A stretch of 64,000 nucleotides of DNA. Origin: Burkholderiales bacterium (GTDB lineage: Bacteria; Pseudomonadota; Gammaproteobacteria; Burkholderiales; Burkholderiaceae_E). Location: NCBI GenBank assembly GCA_026399835.1, contig JAPLQE010000064.1:46700-110699 (forward strand), given 5' to 3'. The notes below the pieces were generated by a model. The model was not told the DNA's origin, did not search any database, and saw only the letters and a list, made by a program, of their open reading frames with translations. Below, one piece after another: positions 51,325-59,366 of the stretch; position 1 is the first letter of the stretch; every line of letters begins with the position of its first letter. The position numbers were made by a program, and so were the translations under genes.

Positions 51325-53071
51325 GGATCGTGATGCTCCAGCTGTTGAAGGTGCCGGTGTCCTGGGGCGCCAGGTCGCTCACCTCGAGGCGCCAGACGCC
51401 GTTGGCCGCGTCATCGAGATGACGGACCGAGCCGAAGACATGGCCGGCCGCGTAGCTGCCGCAGCTCCCGTCCCCGCAGGCCCGCTGGTCCGCGAGCACG
51501 CTGGCGGTACCGCCCGGGGCGAGGAGCCGTACCCTCAGGTCGCCGGCGTAGGTGTGGTCCGAGGACAGCGAGACCTCGACGAACTCGACCTTGTTGATGC
51601 CGCAGCCGGTGAAGGTGAGGTTCGTGCCGACCACCGTGCCGGTTCCGGCCACCGTCGCGTCGGGCAGCGCCGCGTTGACCGTCGAGGACAGCGTGCAGGC
51701 GATCTGCGAGCTGCTGCCGCCAACCGAGTTCCAGGTCGACGCGGCCCGCACGGCTTCGGCCGCGTCGACGATGCCGTAGCCGTACTTGTGGCTGAACGCG
51801 CGGGTCTGGTTGTCGGAGCGCTTGGTCGGCAGCGCGCTGGGCTCCCAGCTCGAATCGAGGAGGTTCGTGCGGCGCGCCGTGCTCGCGAGCAGCAGGCGCA
51901 CGTCGCGCCAGGTGAGGTTCGGATTCACCGCGAGCATCAGCGCGACCACGCCCGAGACCATCGGCGCGGACGCCGAGGTGCCGCTGAAGTCGGTGCGCGT
52001 GCCGCCGAGCAGCGAGGTGGTGACCACGTTCGGCGTGCCGGTGCCCGACGAGGGCGCGCAGACCGTGAGGTTCGCACCGGGTTCCGAGTAGGTGGCCACC
52101 GTGCCGGCCTTGTCGACCGCGCAGACCGCGATCACCCCCAGCAGGTTCACGAAGCCGTCGTAGTTCGAATTGTCGACCTGGCAGGCGCCAGCCGCCCGCA
52201 GGAAGCAGCCGCCGTTGCCGGCGGAGAAGACGTAGACCGAGCCCTTGCCGCCGCGGCCGGTGTCGATGCCCCGGCGCAGTGCTGCCGTGAAGAGCGCGTC
52301 GGGCGCGTGCAGCGCGCCGTCGTCCGGCGAGCCCCAGCTGTTGTGGTAGACGCCGACCGCGGCCGCGTCGCGATTGAGCGCATTGGCGATGTCGACGTCG
52401 GTGCCGCTGATGAGCGCGTCGTACGCGACCAGCGACGCCCGGGGCGCCACGCCCGCGCCCGCCACCGCGTTGCCGTCGCGCGCCGCCGCCAGGCCGGCGA
52501 CCGCGGTGCCGTGGCCCTCGATTGGCCCGTTGGCGTCGCTGGCGGTGGAGCACGGCAGCGGCCAGGGACTGCCGAAGTTGGTCGCCCGGTAGCTGTAGCT
52601 CCCGCCCTCGACCAGGTTGGGCCGGAGGTCGGGATGGGTGACCTCGATCGCGTCGTCGATGACCGCGATCCGCGCGCCCGCGCCCTTGGTGATCGCCCAG
52701 GCGGCGGACACCCGCAGGTCTTCGCCGACCACGCCGCCGTTCTGTCCGGTGTTCGTCAGGTGCCACTGCTGCGCCAGCAGCGGATCGATGCCCGAGAGCA
52801 CGGCGGGCGCGACGATCGAGTACTCGACGCAGCCGGGTCCGACGACGATCTTGCCGTTGACCGGAGCGGGCGCGGGCGCGGGGGCGGGCGCGGGGGCCGG
52901 CGCCGGAGCAGGCGCCGGTCCCGGGGCCGGCGAGGGCGCCGGAGCGGGCGCGGGCGCGGGCGCGGTGCTGCCGCCACCGCCGCAGCCTGCGAGGCCGGCG
53001 AGCGCCGCGGCGAGCACCAGGGCGGGCGCCAGGCGCAGGGATGAGGTGAAGCTGATCAGAGGTGCGCGCAT
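51308..53071 (-). CDS. Lipoprotein subtilisin/kexin-type S8 protease with P domain
   Basis: 587 residues. Lipobox LAGC (Cys 30), then an Ala-Pro linker to about residue 70. The catalytic domain starts at DPLLAQQWHLTNTGQNGG and holds Asp ~139 (IAVIDDAIEVTHPD), His ~187 (EGHGTAVAGLAA), the oxyanion Asn in YHNSWGSPDD and Ser ~366 (DFSGTSASAPMVSG). The C-terminal 130 residues form a proprotein-convertase P domain ending in GTFNSWSITIHG. No prodomain lies between the linker and the catalytic core, unusual for an S8 enzyme. ATG 53071 starts a normal lipoprotein signal. The protein is likely anchored in the outer or inner membrane, facing the periplasm or the surface. Confidence 0.92.
   Translation of the reverse strand: MRAPLISFTSSLRLAPALVLAAALAGLAGCGGGGSTAPAPAPAPAPSPAPGPAPAPAPAPAPAPAPAPAPVNGKIVVGPGCVEYSIVAPAVLSGIDPLLAQQWHLTNTGQNGGVVGEDLRVSAAWAITKGAGARIAVIDDAIEVTHPDLRPNLVEGGSYSYRATNFGSPWPLPCSTASDANGPIEGHGTAVAGLAAARDGNAVAGAGVAPRASLVAYDALISGTDVDIANALNRDAAAVGVYHNSWGSPDDGALHAPDALFTAALRRGIDTGRGGKGSVYVFSAGNGGCFLRAAGACQVDNSNYDGFVNLLGVIAVCAVDKAGTVATYSEPGANLTVCAPSSGTGTPNVVTTSLLGGTRTDFSGTSASAPMVSGVVALMLAVNPNLTWRDVRLLLASTARRTNLLDSSWEPSALPTKRSDNQTRAFSHKYGYGIVDAAEAVRAASTWNSVGGSSSQIACTLSSTVNAALPDATVAGTGTVVGTNLTFTGCGINKVEFVEVSLSSDHTYAGDLRVRLLAPGGTASVLADQRACGDGSCGSYAAGHVFGSVRHLDDAANGVWRLEVSDLAPQDTGTFNSWSITIHGRSN
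52860..52971 (-). repeat. Ala-Pro linker repeat in the S8 protease gene
   Basis: Low-complexity GCGGGC/GGGGCC repeats coding for about 17 Ala-Pro pairs between the lipid-anchored cysteine and the protease core. Such a stiff linker holds the enzyme away from the membrane; the DNA is prone to slippage. Confidence 0.8.
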
Positions 53072-53337
53072 GAAGGGTCGGAGTCGAAGGCGGCCGCCGC
53101 CCGGAGCGGGCACAGTGCTCGGCGTGGTCAGGGCACAGTTCGTCAAGGCACAGTATCTGCCGGCGCGCGAACCTTACCGCCCGTGCCGGCGACGGACGGA
53201 CAGGATGGCGGGCGTGCCGGCGCGCCCGCCTTCGCCTCGCCGCATCCGGGCGGAAACGGAACGGTCCGGCGCGGGGCGGTGCACGGACGTCCGTGGGAGA
53301 ATCGGCCCCTTACCGCGCGACCGCCCCAGGCCCCCGA

Positions 53338-54171
53338 ATGATCCGCACGCCCGACACGTTCCGCCCGGCGCTCGACGTCGTGCTGCACGACGACGCCATC
53401 GTCCACCTGTTCGCGCGCGATGCGCTCGTCCAGCCGCTCGACGAGCCGCGCCCGATGCGCTGGCGCACGCTGCGGATGTTCGGCTTCGAGGCGGCGCGCG
53501 TGCAGCCGATCGGCCGGCACGAGGGCGTCGATCACCTGGCGGTCGCGCTGGCCGACGACCACCCGGCCGACCGGATGCCCGACGGCTGGCGTGCGGCCGG
53601 GCTGCGCAACTGGTTCGGCATGCTCGACGACGCGACGCTGTCGATCGCGATGCGCGGCGTGCAGATGCTGGAGTGGGATCGGACCCACCGCTTCTGCGGC
53701 GCCTGCGGCACGCCGACCGAGCAGGCCGCGGGCGAGCGCGCCAAGCGATGCCCGTCCTGCGGCCTGACCGTCTACCCGCGGATCTCGCCTGCGATGATGG
53801 TGCTGGTGACGCGCGGCGACGAGCTGCTGCTCGGGCGCGGCGTGAACTTCCCGCCGGGGCGCTACAGCGCGCTGGCCGGCTTCCTGGAGGCCGGCGAGAC
53901 CATCGAGGAGTGCGTGGCCCGAGAGGTGATGGAGGAGACCAACGTCGAGGTGCGCGACCTGCGCTACTTCGGCAGCCAGAGCTGGCCCTTCCCGAACTCG
54001 CTGATGATCGCCTTCACCGCCGAATACGCCGGCGGCGAGCTGCGCCACGATCCGGCCGAACTCGCCGATGCGCAGTGGTTCCCGCTCGATGCGCTGCCGC
54101 ACATGCCGCCCAGCCTGAGCATCGCACGCGCGCTGATCGACGCGACGGTCACGAGGATGCGACATGGCTGA
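53338..54171 (+). CDS. nudC: NAD(+) diphosphatase / RNA deNADding Nudix hydrolase
   Basis: 277 residues. A zinc ribbon with CGACG and CPSCG near residues 122-140, the NudC-specific YPRISPAMMVLV, a Nudix box beginning GFLEAGETIEECVAREVMEE near 180 (the terminal GU position is Asn), and GSQSWPFPNSLMIAF near 222, the SQPWPFPxS motif that sets NudC apart. It splits NADH to NMNH and AMP and removes NAD caps from RNA. ATG 53338 gives the standard length; the frame is open to 53293. Its last codons overlap the start of the Bug gene by 8 bp. Confidence 0.94.
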   Translation: MIRTPDTFRPALDVVLHDDAIVHLFARDALVQPLDEPRPMRWRTLRMFGFEAARVQPIGRHEGVDHLAVALADDHPADRMPDGWRAAGLRNWFGMLDDATLSIAMRGVQMLEWDRTHRFCGACGTPTEQAAGERAKRCPSCGLTVYPRISPAMMVLVTRGDELLLGRGVNFPPGRYSALAGFLEAGETIEECVAREVMEETNVEVRDLRYFGSQSWPFPNSLMIAFTAEYAGGELRHDPAELADAQWFPLDALPHMPPSLSIARALIDATVTRMRHG

Positions 54172-55168
54172 TCACCCGCACGATACCCGCCGCGCCGTGC
54201 TGCGCGCCGGCGCCGCGCTGCCCGCGGCCGCACTCGCGGCGCACCTGCCCGCGGCCCGCGCCCAGGCCACCGACTGGCCCGTGCGGCCGGTGATGATGAT
54301 CAATCCGTTCGCCGCCGGCTCGGCGGTCGACGTCGTCGCGCGCCAGCTCGCGCAGCGCATGGCACAGAACCTCGGCCAGCCGTTCAACGTCGAGAACCGC
54401 ACCGGCGCCTCGGGCAACATCGGCACCGAGGCCGCGGCCCGCGCCCGCCCCGACGGCTACACGCTGCTGCTCGGCTCGCCGGGCACGATGGCGATCAACC
54501 CCTGGCTGTTCGCGAAGCTGCCCTACGACCCGGTGCGCGACTTCGTCGCGGTCGGCCAGCTGGTGTCGTTCCCGCAGGTGGTGATCGTGAACCCGGTCTC
54601 GCCGATCCGCTCGATCCCCGAGCTGATCGCCGCCGCGCGCGCGCAGCCCGACCGGGTCACGCACGGCTCGTCCGGCCAGGGCACGACCTCCCACCTGGTG
54701 ATGGAGCTGATCAAGGGCGCCGCCGGCCTGAAGATGACGCATGTCGCCTACCGGGGCGGCGCGCCGGTGCTGCAGGCGGTGGCGGCCGGCGAGGTGCAGA
54801 CCGGCGTCGAGGGCATCCCCTCGCTGCTCGGCCAGGTCCGCGGCGGCACCCTGCGCGCGCTCGCGGTCACCTCGGCAGCGCGCTCGCCGCAGCTGCCCGA
54901 CGTGCCGGCGGTCTCGGAGTTCCTGCCGGGCTTCGACGCATCGGCGTGGATCGTGCTGCTGGCGCCCGCGGGCACGCCCGCGCCGATCGTGGCGAAGGCC
55001 TCGGCCGAGATGCGCCGCGCGCTGCTCGAGCCCGCGGTGCGCGAGCAGCTCGAGGCGCAGGGCGCGACGGTGGTCGGCTCGACGCCCCCCGACGCCGCGG
55101 CCTTCCTGCAGGCCGAGTCGCGCAAGTTCCGCAGCGCCGTCGAGGCCTCGGGCGCGAAGGCCGAGTGA
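54164..55168 (+). CDS. Bug-family tripartite tricarboxylate receptor
   Basis: 334 residues. The leader DTRRAVLRAGAALPAAALAA carries twin arginines and ends near ARAQATD, so Tat export is possible. The mature part has DWPVRPVMMINPFAAGSAVD, FNVENRTGASGNIGTEAAAR, GYTLLLGSPGTMAINPWLF and THVAYRGGAPVLQAVAAGEV, all Bug landmarks. It overlaps nudC by 8 bp and is convergent with the flavoenzyme pair. No tctAB permease is nearby. The ligand may be an aromatic or dicarboxylic acid handled by the 3-hydroxybenzoate-hydroxylase-like enzyme next door (inference from location only). Confidence 0.9.
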   Translation: MADHPHDTRRAVLRAGAALPAAALAAHLPAARAQATDWPVRPVMMINPFAAGSAVDVVARQLAQRMAQNLGQPFNVENRTGASGNIGTEAAARARPDGYTLLLGSPGTMAINPWLFAKLPYDPVRDFVAVGQLVSFPQVVIVNPVSPIRSIPELIAAARAQPDRVTHGSSGQGTTSHLVMELIKGAAGLKMTHVAYRGGAPVLQAVAAGEVQTGVEGIPSLLGQVRGGTLRALAVTSAARSPQLPDVPAVSEFLPGFDASAWIVLLAPAGTPAPIVAKASAEMRRALLEPAVREQLEAQGATVVGSTPPDAAAFLQAESRKFRSAVEASGAKAE

Positions 55169-55193
55169 GGCTCGCCGCCCGGCGCCCCGCCGC

Positions 55194-56573
55194 TCAGTCG
55201 CCGGCCGCGATCGCGGCCGCCGCGCGCCAGGCGAGCCCGAAGGCCTGCGCCAGGCCGTTGCCCGGCAGGTAGCCCGCACCGCCCCGGCCGGCGAGGCCGG
55301 CGGCGGCGCCACCCGCGGCGTACAGGCCCGGCAGCGGGCGCTCGGCCGCATCCAGCACGCGGCCCTCGCCATCGGTGACCAGCCCGCCCTGCGTGTGCGC
55401 GAGCGCGCCGGTCACCCAGGACGCCCGGTATGGCGGCTCGAGCGGCCGCGCGACGCGCGCGCGCCCGAGCGGATCGGCACGCACGCCATGCGCGACGGCC
55501 GCCGCGTCGTCGAGCGCCTCGCGCAGCGCCGCCGCCGGCACGCCCGCGAACGAGGCCAGCGTCGCCACGTCGTCGGCGGCCAGCACCCGACCGGCCGCGC
55601 GCGCCTCGGCATAGGCCGAGTGCTCGCCGAGCGCGGCCTCCAGGCGCGCATCGAACACCTCGAGCGCCACGCCGCCGGGACAGGCGAGCACGTGCGCGGC
55701 GAGCTCCGACGGGCCCACGTCCTCGCGCACGAAGCGCCGGCCGGTCCGATCGACGAGGATCGCGCCCAGCGAGGGCAGCGACATGCCCAGCCGCGTGCGG
55801 CCGTCGGGGTTCGAGTGGCCCTGCCCCTGGTAGCCGTCCATGCCGCCCAGCGCGCCGCCCCAGGCGCGGCCGAGCGCGATCGTGCTGCCGTCGTTGGTCG
55901 GCGGGCCGCCGTGCACGGCACCGGCCATCGCGGGCAGGAACTCGGCGAGCATCGCCGGGTTCGCGCCGAACCCGCCGCCGGCGACCAGGGTGCGGGCCGC
56001 ACGGATGTGCAGCGGCGTGCCGTCGGGTCCGGCCGCCCAGTCGACGGTGACGGTGCCGTCGGCGTCGCGCGCCACCCCCGCCGCGGGCCGGTCACGCACG
56101 ACGCGGATCCGCGGCTCGGCCAGGACCGCGGCGCGCAGCGCGTCGTGCAGCGCCCGGCCGGACGCGGGTGTGGCCGCATGGAAGCGCGCGACGCCGTGGC
56201 CCGGCGCCGGCACGTCGGGCAGGAAGCGGACCGCGACGCCGCAGCCCGTCTCGAGGAAGTCGAGCGCATCGGGCAGCGCGTGCGCGACGGGCATCGCGAT
56301 CCGCTCGTTGACCGAGTCGCCGGCGAACGCGCGCAGATCGTCGAGCCAGTGCTGCGGCGTGTCGAGCACGCCCGCCGCGCGCTGGCGCCGCGAGCCGGCC
56401 GCGGGCACCAGTCCGCCGCTCACCGCGAGCGTGTTCGGCGTCGACCAGTGCGGGTCGGCCAGCACGACCTCGCGCCCGAGCGCGGCCGTGCGGAGTGCGG
56501 CGAACATGCCGGCCGCGCCCGCGCCGAGCACCAGCAGGTCGGTCACGCGCGACGGCCCCTCGTCCGGCTTCAC
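55194..56573 (-). CDS. FAD-dependent oxidoreductase (fumarate reductase/ketosteroid dehydrogenase-like)
   Basis: 459 residues from GTG 56573, which overlaps the preceding stop as GTGA. FAD motif LLVLGAGAAGMFAALRTAAL at the N-terminus, TLVAGGGFGANPAMLAEF near 195, GGMDGYQGQGHSNP near 240, and a C-terminal GLYAAGGAAAGLAGRGGAGY flavin loop. This is the FAD_binding_2 family of fumarate reductases and 3-ketosteroid 1-dehydrogenases. HTQGGLVTDGEGRVLD matches the usual GGL block. The substrate is unknown; co-translation with the upstream monooxygenase suggests a shared aromatic or alicyclic pathway. Confidence 0.85.
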   Translation of the reverse strand: MKPDEGPSRVTDLLVLGAGAAGMFAALRTAALGREVVLADPHWSTPNTLAVSGGLVPAAGSRRQRAAGVLDTPQHWLDDLRAFAGDSVNERIAMPVAHALPDALDFLETGCGVAVRFLPDVPAPGHGVARFHAATPASGRALHDALRAAVLAEPRIRVVRDRPAAGVARDADGTVTVDWAAGPDGTPLHIRAARTLVAGGGFGANPAMLAEFLPAMAGAVHGGPPTNDGSTIALGRAWGGALGGMDGYQGQGHSNPDGRTRLGMSLPSLGAILVDRTGRRFVREDVGPSELAAHVLACPGGVALEVFDARLEAALGEHSAYAEARAAGRVLAADDVATLASFAGVPAAALREALDDAAAVAHGVRADPLGRARVARPLEPPYRASWVTGALAHTQGGLVTDGEGRVLDAAERPLPGLYAAGGAAAGLAGRGGAGYLPGNGLAQAFGLAWRAAAAIAAGD

Positions 56574-57775
56574 GCACTCACCAGGCAGCGCTCGGCGCGC
56601 CAGCCGTACAGCCACTCGAGGGCGTCGTAGAAGCGCTCCGGCGCGCGGCCGGCCCACAGGTCGTTGCGCACCAGCCGCTTCACGCCCCGGGCGTGGTAGA
56701 GCCGGCCCATCTCGCGGGCCGACAGCACCACGCGCGCGGTCCGCGCGATGCGCGAGCGCTCGTAGCGCGAGAAGGCGGCCTCCAGGTCCTCGCCATGCGC
56801 ACGCACCGCCTCGCCGAGCGTCACCGCGTCCTCGAGCGCCATGCACGCGCCCTGCGCGATGTACTGCAGCATCGGATGCGCGGCATCGCCCAGCAGCGTC
56901 GCGCGCCCGTAGGTCCACCGGCCGATCGGCTCGCGATCCGCGGTCGCCCAGCGCTTCCAGTTCCTCGGCAGGTCGATCAGCTGGCGCGGCTGCGCCAGGA
57001 TGCCGTCGAAGTACGAGCGGACCTCGTCGCGGCTGCCCTCGCGCACGCCCCATTCCTCGCGCTCGCGACTGTGGAAGGTGACGACGACGTTGTACTGCTC
57101 GCCGCCGCGCAGCGGGTAGTGGACCAGGTGGCAGTCGGGGCCCGACCAGACCACCGGCGCGTTCCAGCGCAGGTCGGCGGGGAAGTCGGCGGCCTCGACC
57201 ACCGCGCGGTAGACCACGTGGCCGGAGACGCGCACCGGGTCGCCGACGTACTGCGCGCGCACCGCCGATCGCACCCCGTCGCAGGCGACGAGTGCCGCGC
57301 CCGCATGGCGCGTGCCGTGCTGGTCGACGACCACGACGCGGCCCTCGGCCTGCTCGACGCGCTCGATGCGCGTGGAGGTCAGCAGCTCGATGTCGCCACG
57401 CGCGCGCACGCCGTCGAGCAGCGAGCCGTGCGCATCGGCGCGGTGGATCACCGCATACGGGTTGCCGAAGCGCGCACGGAACGCCTCGCCCACCGGCAGC
57501 GATGCGACCGTGGCACCGTCGACCGCGTCCATCATCGCCATGCGCTCGACGTAGACCGCGCGCGAGCGGGCGATCGTGCCGACGCCGAGCGCATCGAACG
57601 CATTGAACGCGTTCGGTCCGAGCTGGATGCCGGCACCGATCTCGCCGATCTCGGCGGCCTGCTCGAGCACCGCGACCCGCCGGCCGGCACGCGCGAGCGC
57701 GAGCGCCGCCGCCAGGCCGCCGATGCCGCCGCCCGCGACCAGGATCCGCTCGCCGTGTCCCTCGCCTGCCGCCAT
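56570..57775 (-). CDS. FAD monooxygenase, 3-hydroxybenzoate 6-hydroxylase-like
   Basis: 401 residues from ATG 57775, normal for the family. ILVAGGGIGGLAAALALARA binds FAD, the DG motif is ALVACDGVRSAVR near 160, and the GD motif is TLLGDAAHPMLQYIAQGACM near 285, continued by ALEDAVTLGEAV. The PMLQY(I/M)AQGA block is typical of 3-hydroxybenzoate 6-hydroxylase and salicylate hydroxylase, which use NADH and O2 to hydroxylate a benzoate. No gentisate dioxygenase is present in the window. The open frame continues upstream to 57940, but that part is antisense to the aldolase remnant. Confidence 0.87.
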   Translation of the reverse strand: MAAGEGHGERILVAGGGIGGLAAALALARAGRRVAVLEQAAEIGEIGAGIQLGPNAFNAFDALGVGTIARSRAVYVERMAMMDAVDGATVASLPVGEAFRARFGNPYAVIHRADAHGSLLDGVRARGDIELLTSTRIERVEQAEGRVVVVDQHGTRHAGAALVACDGVRSAVRAQYVGDPVRVSGHVVYRAVVEAADFPADLRWNAPVVWSGPDCHLVHYPLRGGEQYNVVVTFHSREREEWGVREGSRDEVRSYFDGILAQPRQLIDLPRNWKRWATADREPIGRWTYGRATLLGDAAHPMLQYIAQGACMALEDAVTLGEAVRAHGEDLEAAFSRYERSRIARTARVVLSAREMGRLYHARGVKRLVRNDLWAGRAPERFYDALEWLYGWRAERCLVSA

Positions 57776-57866
57776 CGTCCGCCTCCGTACCGATCCCTGC
57801 GATTCTAGTCGCCGGGGCGCGCACGACGGGCCGGTATCATCGACCGCACACACGAGGGGAGATGCG

Positions 57867-58121
57867 ATGCGCAGGAACGCGGTGAAGGCGCTGATGAAGT
57901 CGGGCGGAACGGCCCTGGTCGGCTGGGCGGGGATCGGCAACAGCTACTCGGCGGAGCTGCTGGGACACGCGGGCTTCGACGGCGTGGTCGTCGACATGCA
58001 GGCCGCGGGCTTCCGGATGCTGGTGCCGGGCAACGACGCGGCGCTGCTGCGCGGGGCGGCGCAGGCCGCCTGCGACCGGATCCGCGGCGCGGCGCCGTCG
58101 GCGCCCGGCGCGGCGTACTGA
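57867..58121 (+). pseudogene. HpcH/HpaI aldolase remnant with in-frame central deletion
   Basis: 84 codons from ATG 57867, with a strong GAGGGGAG ribosome site. Residues 1-46 (NAVKALMKSGGTALVGWAG; ELLGHAGFDGVVVDMQ) are the start of an HpaI-type class II aldolase up to the DMQ(H) motif. From residue 47 the text jumps to the C-terminal block GFRMLVPGNDAALLRGAAQ. About two thirds of a normal 250-residue aldolase, including the metal-binding Glu and Asp and catalytic residues, is missing, yet the frame is kept. The product could be made but cannot be an aldolase. Confidence 0.78.
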
Positions 58122-58165
58122 GGGGCGGACCGGGGGCGGCCCGTGCGTGCCCGACCGGAACGCCC

Positions 58166-58549
58166 ATGTCCGCAGTGTTCGGCATCGATCAGGCCCGCGA
58201 CTGCATGCACAAGCTGCTCGGCGCGATGGTGCGCGGCGGCGGCTCGGACCTGTTCATCTCGGCCGACTTCCCGCCGTCGATGAAGGCGAACGGCGAGATG
58301 CGCCCGCTGGCCGAGAAGATCCGCGAGGGCGAGATCCACGAGATCAAATCGATCATGAGCAAGTCGCGCGAACTCGGGATGATGACCTTCGACGACGCGC
58401 TCTTCGACCTCTTTGACGCGGGCCACATCGCCTACGAGGAGGCGATGCGCAATGCCGACAGCACCAACGAGCTGCGCCTGAACATCACGCTCAAGAGCCG
58501 GCGCGGCGAACCGGCCCAGAAAGGAAAGGTCGACCTGGCGATCCAGTAG
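58166..58549 (+). pseudogene. PilU retraction ATPase remnant lacking the whole ATPase core
   Basis: 127 codons from ATG 58166. Residues 1-50 (LLGAMVRGGGSDLFISADF, PPSMKANGEMRPLAEK) are the N-terminal domain of PilU; residues 51-127 (REGEIHEIKSIMSKSRELGM, TFDDALFDLFDAGHIAYEEA, RNADSTNELRLNI and the ending DLAIQ) are its C-terminus. The Walker A, Asp and His boxes and Walker B, about 250 codons, are absent, and the frame is unbroken. PilU normally powers type IV pilus retraction with PilT. The gene tail overlaps the convergent pdeM gene by 59 bp. Confidence 0.8.
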
Positions 58550-59270
58550 CGCGCGGCACCTCGAACGCGCGGTCGCCCGCGATCGCGAACAGCCGCTGCG
58601 GCGCGGCGCGCGAGACGCTCGCCGAGCCGGTGAACTCGCCGAACGCGGGCAGCACCGTCTGCCCGGGCCCCACGCTGAAGCACGGCAGCCTCGCGGAGTC
58701 GCCACCGCGCCCGTGCAGCCGCACCGCCGGATGCAGGTGGCCGGCGAGCCGGTAGCCCTGGCCCGGACCCCGGACACCGCCGAAGCCCGGGTCGGGCGCA
58801 TCGTCGATCGGCTCGTGGCACAGCGCGAACGGTCCGAGCGGCGCGGGCGCGTCCACCACCTCGATGCCGAGATCGGCCGGCGGGTCGCCGGCGCGGTCGT
58901 CGTGGTTGCCGCGCACCAGCACGCAGTGCAGCCCCGCACGCTCGGCGCGCCAGGCGCGCAGCGCCGATACCGTCGCCGGGGCCTGCGCGGGACGGGCGTG
59001 GAGCAGATCGCCGAGCACCACCAGGCGGCGCGCGCCGCAGTCGTCGACCAGGGCGCCGAGCCGGCGCAGCGTGGTCTCGGTGGGTCCGGTGGGCACCGGC
59101 ACGCCGAGCGCGCGGAAGGTCTCGGCCTTGCCCAGGTGCACGTCGGCGACGAACAGCGTCGCCTCGTCCGGCCACCAGATCGCACGGCGCGCCAGCAGCC
59201 GCACGGCGACCCCGGCGAGCTCGAGGTCCAGCCCGCCGAGGCTCTCGGGCACGCGTGTCGTCGATGGCAT
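58491..59270 (-). CDS. pdeM: PdeM-type metallophosphoesterase (ligase-associated DNA damage response)
   Basis: 259 residues. TLFVADVHLGKAETFRALG near residue 38 gives DxH; LVVLGDLLHARPA, VLVRGNHDDRAGD, LCHEPIDDA and RLAGHLHPAVRL follow, with all metal ligands. FRALGVPVPTGPTETTLRRL is specific to the PdeM family, usually encoded with an ATP-dependent DNA ligase, an Lhr-type helicase and an exonuclease. None of these partners is adjacent. The family ends near EVPR; here about 20 more residues run into the opposite pilU remnant, which suggests the original stop was lost. Confidence 0.85.
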   Translation of the reverse strand: MPSTTRVPESLGGLDLELAGVAVRLLARRAIWWPDEATLFVADVHLGKAETFRALGVPVPTGPTETTLRRLGALVDDCGARRLVVLGDLLHARPAQAPATVSALRAWRAERAGLHCVLVRGNHDDRAGDPPADLGIEVVDAPAPLGPFALCHEPIDDAPDPGFGGVRGPGQGYRLAGHLHPAVRLHGRGGDSARLPCFSVGPGQTVLPAFGEFTGSASVSRAAPQRLFAIAGDRAFEVPRATGSPGRPFLSGPVRRAGS

Positions 59271-59366
59271 CTGCGGATTCTAGCGGCCCGCGCTCCGCGC
59301 CCCCGAAGTGCGCTAGGCTGCGCGGCGCATCGCCGTACCCATCCGCCGCCGACCCAGGACCCTGCC

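Noticed and set aside
57776..57940. Longer N-terminus of the 3-hydroxybenzoate-hydroxylase-like protein
   Set aside because: The extension is antisense to the start of the aldolase remnant, and the FAD motif sits at the normal distance from ATG 57775.
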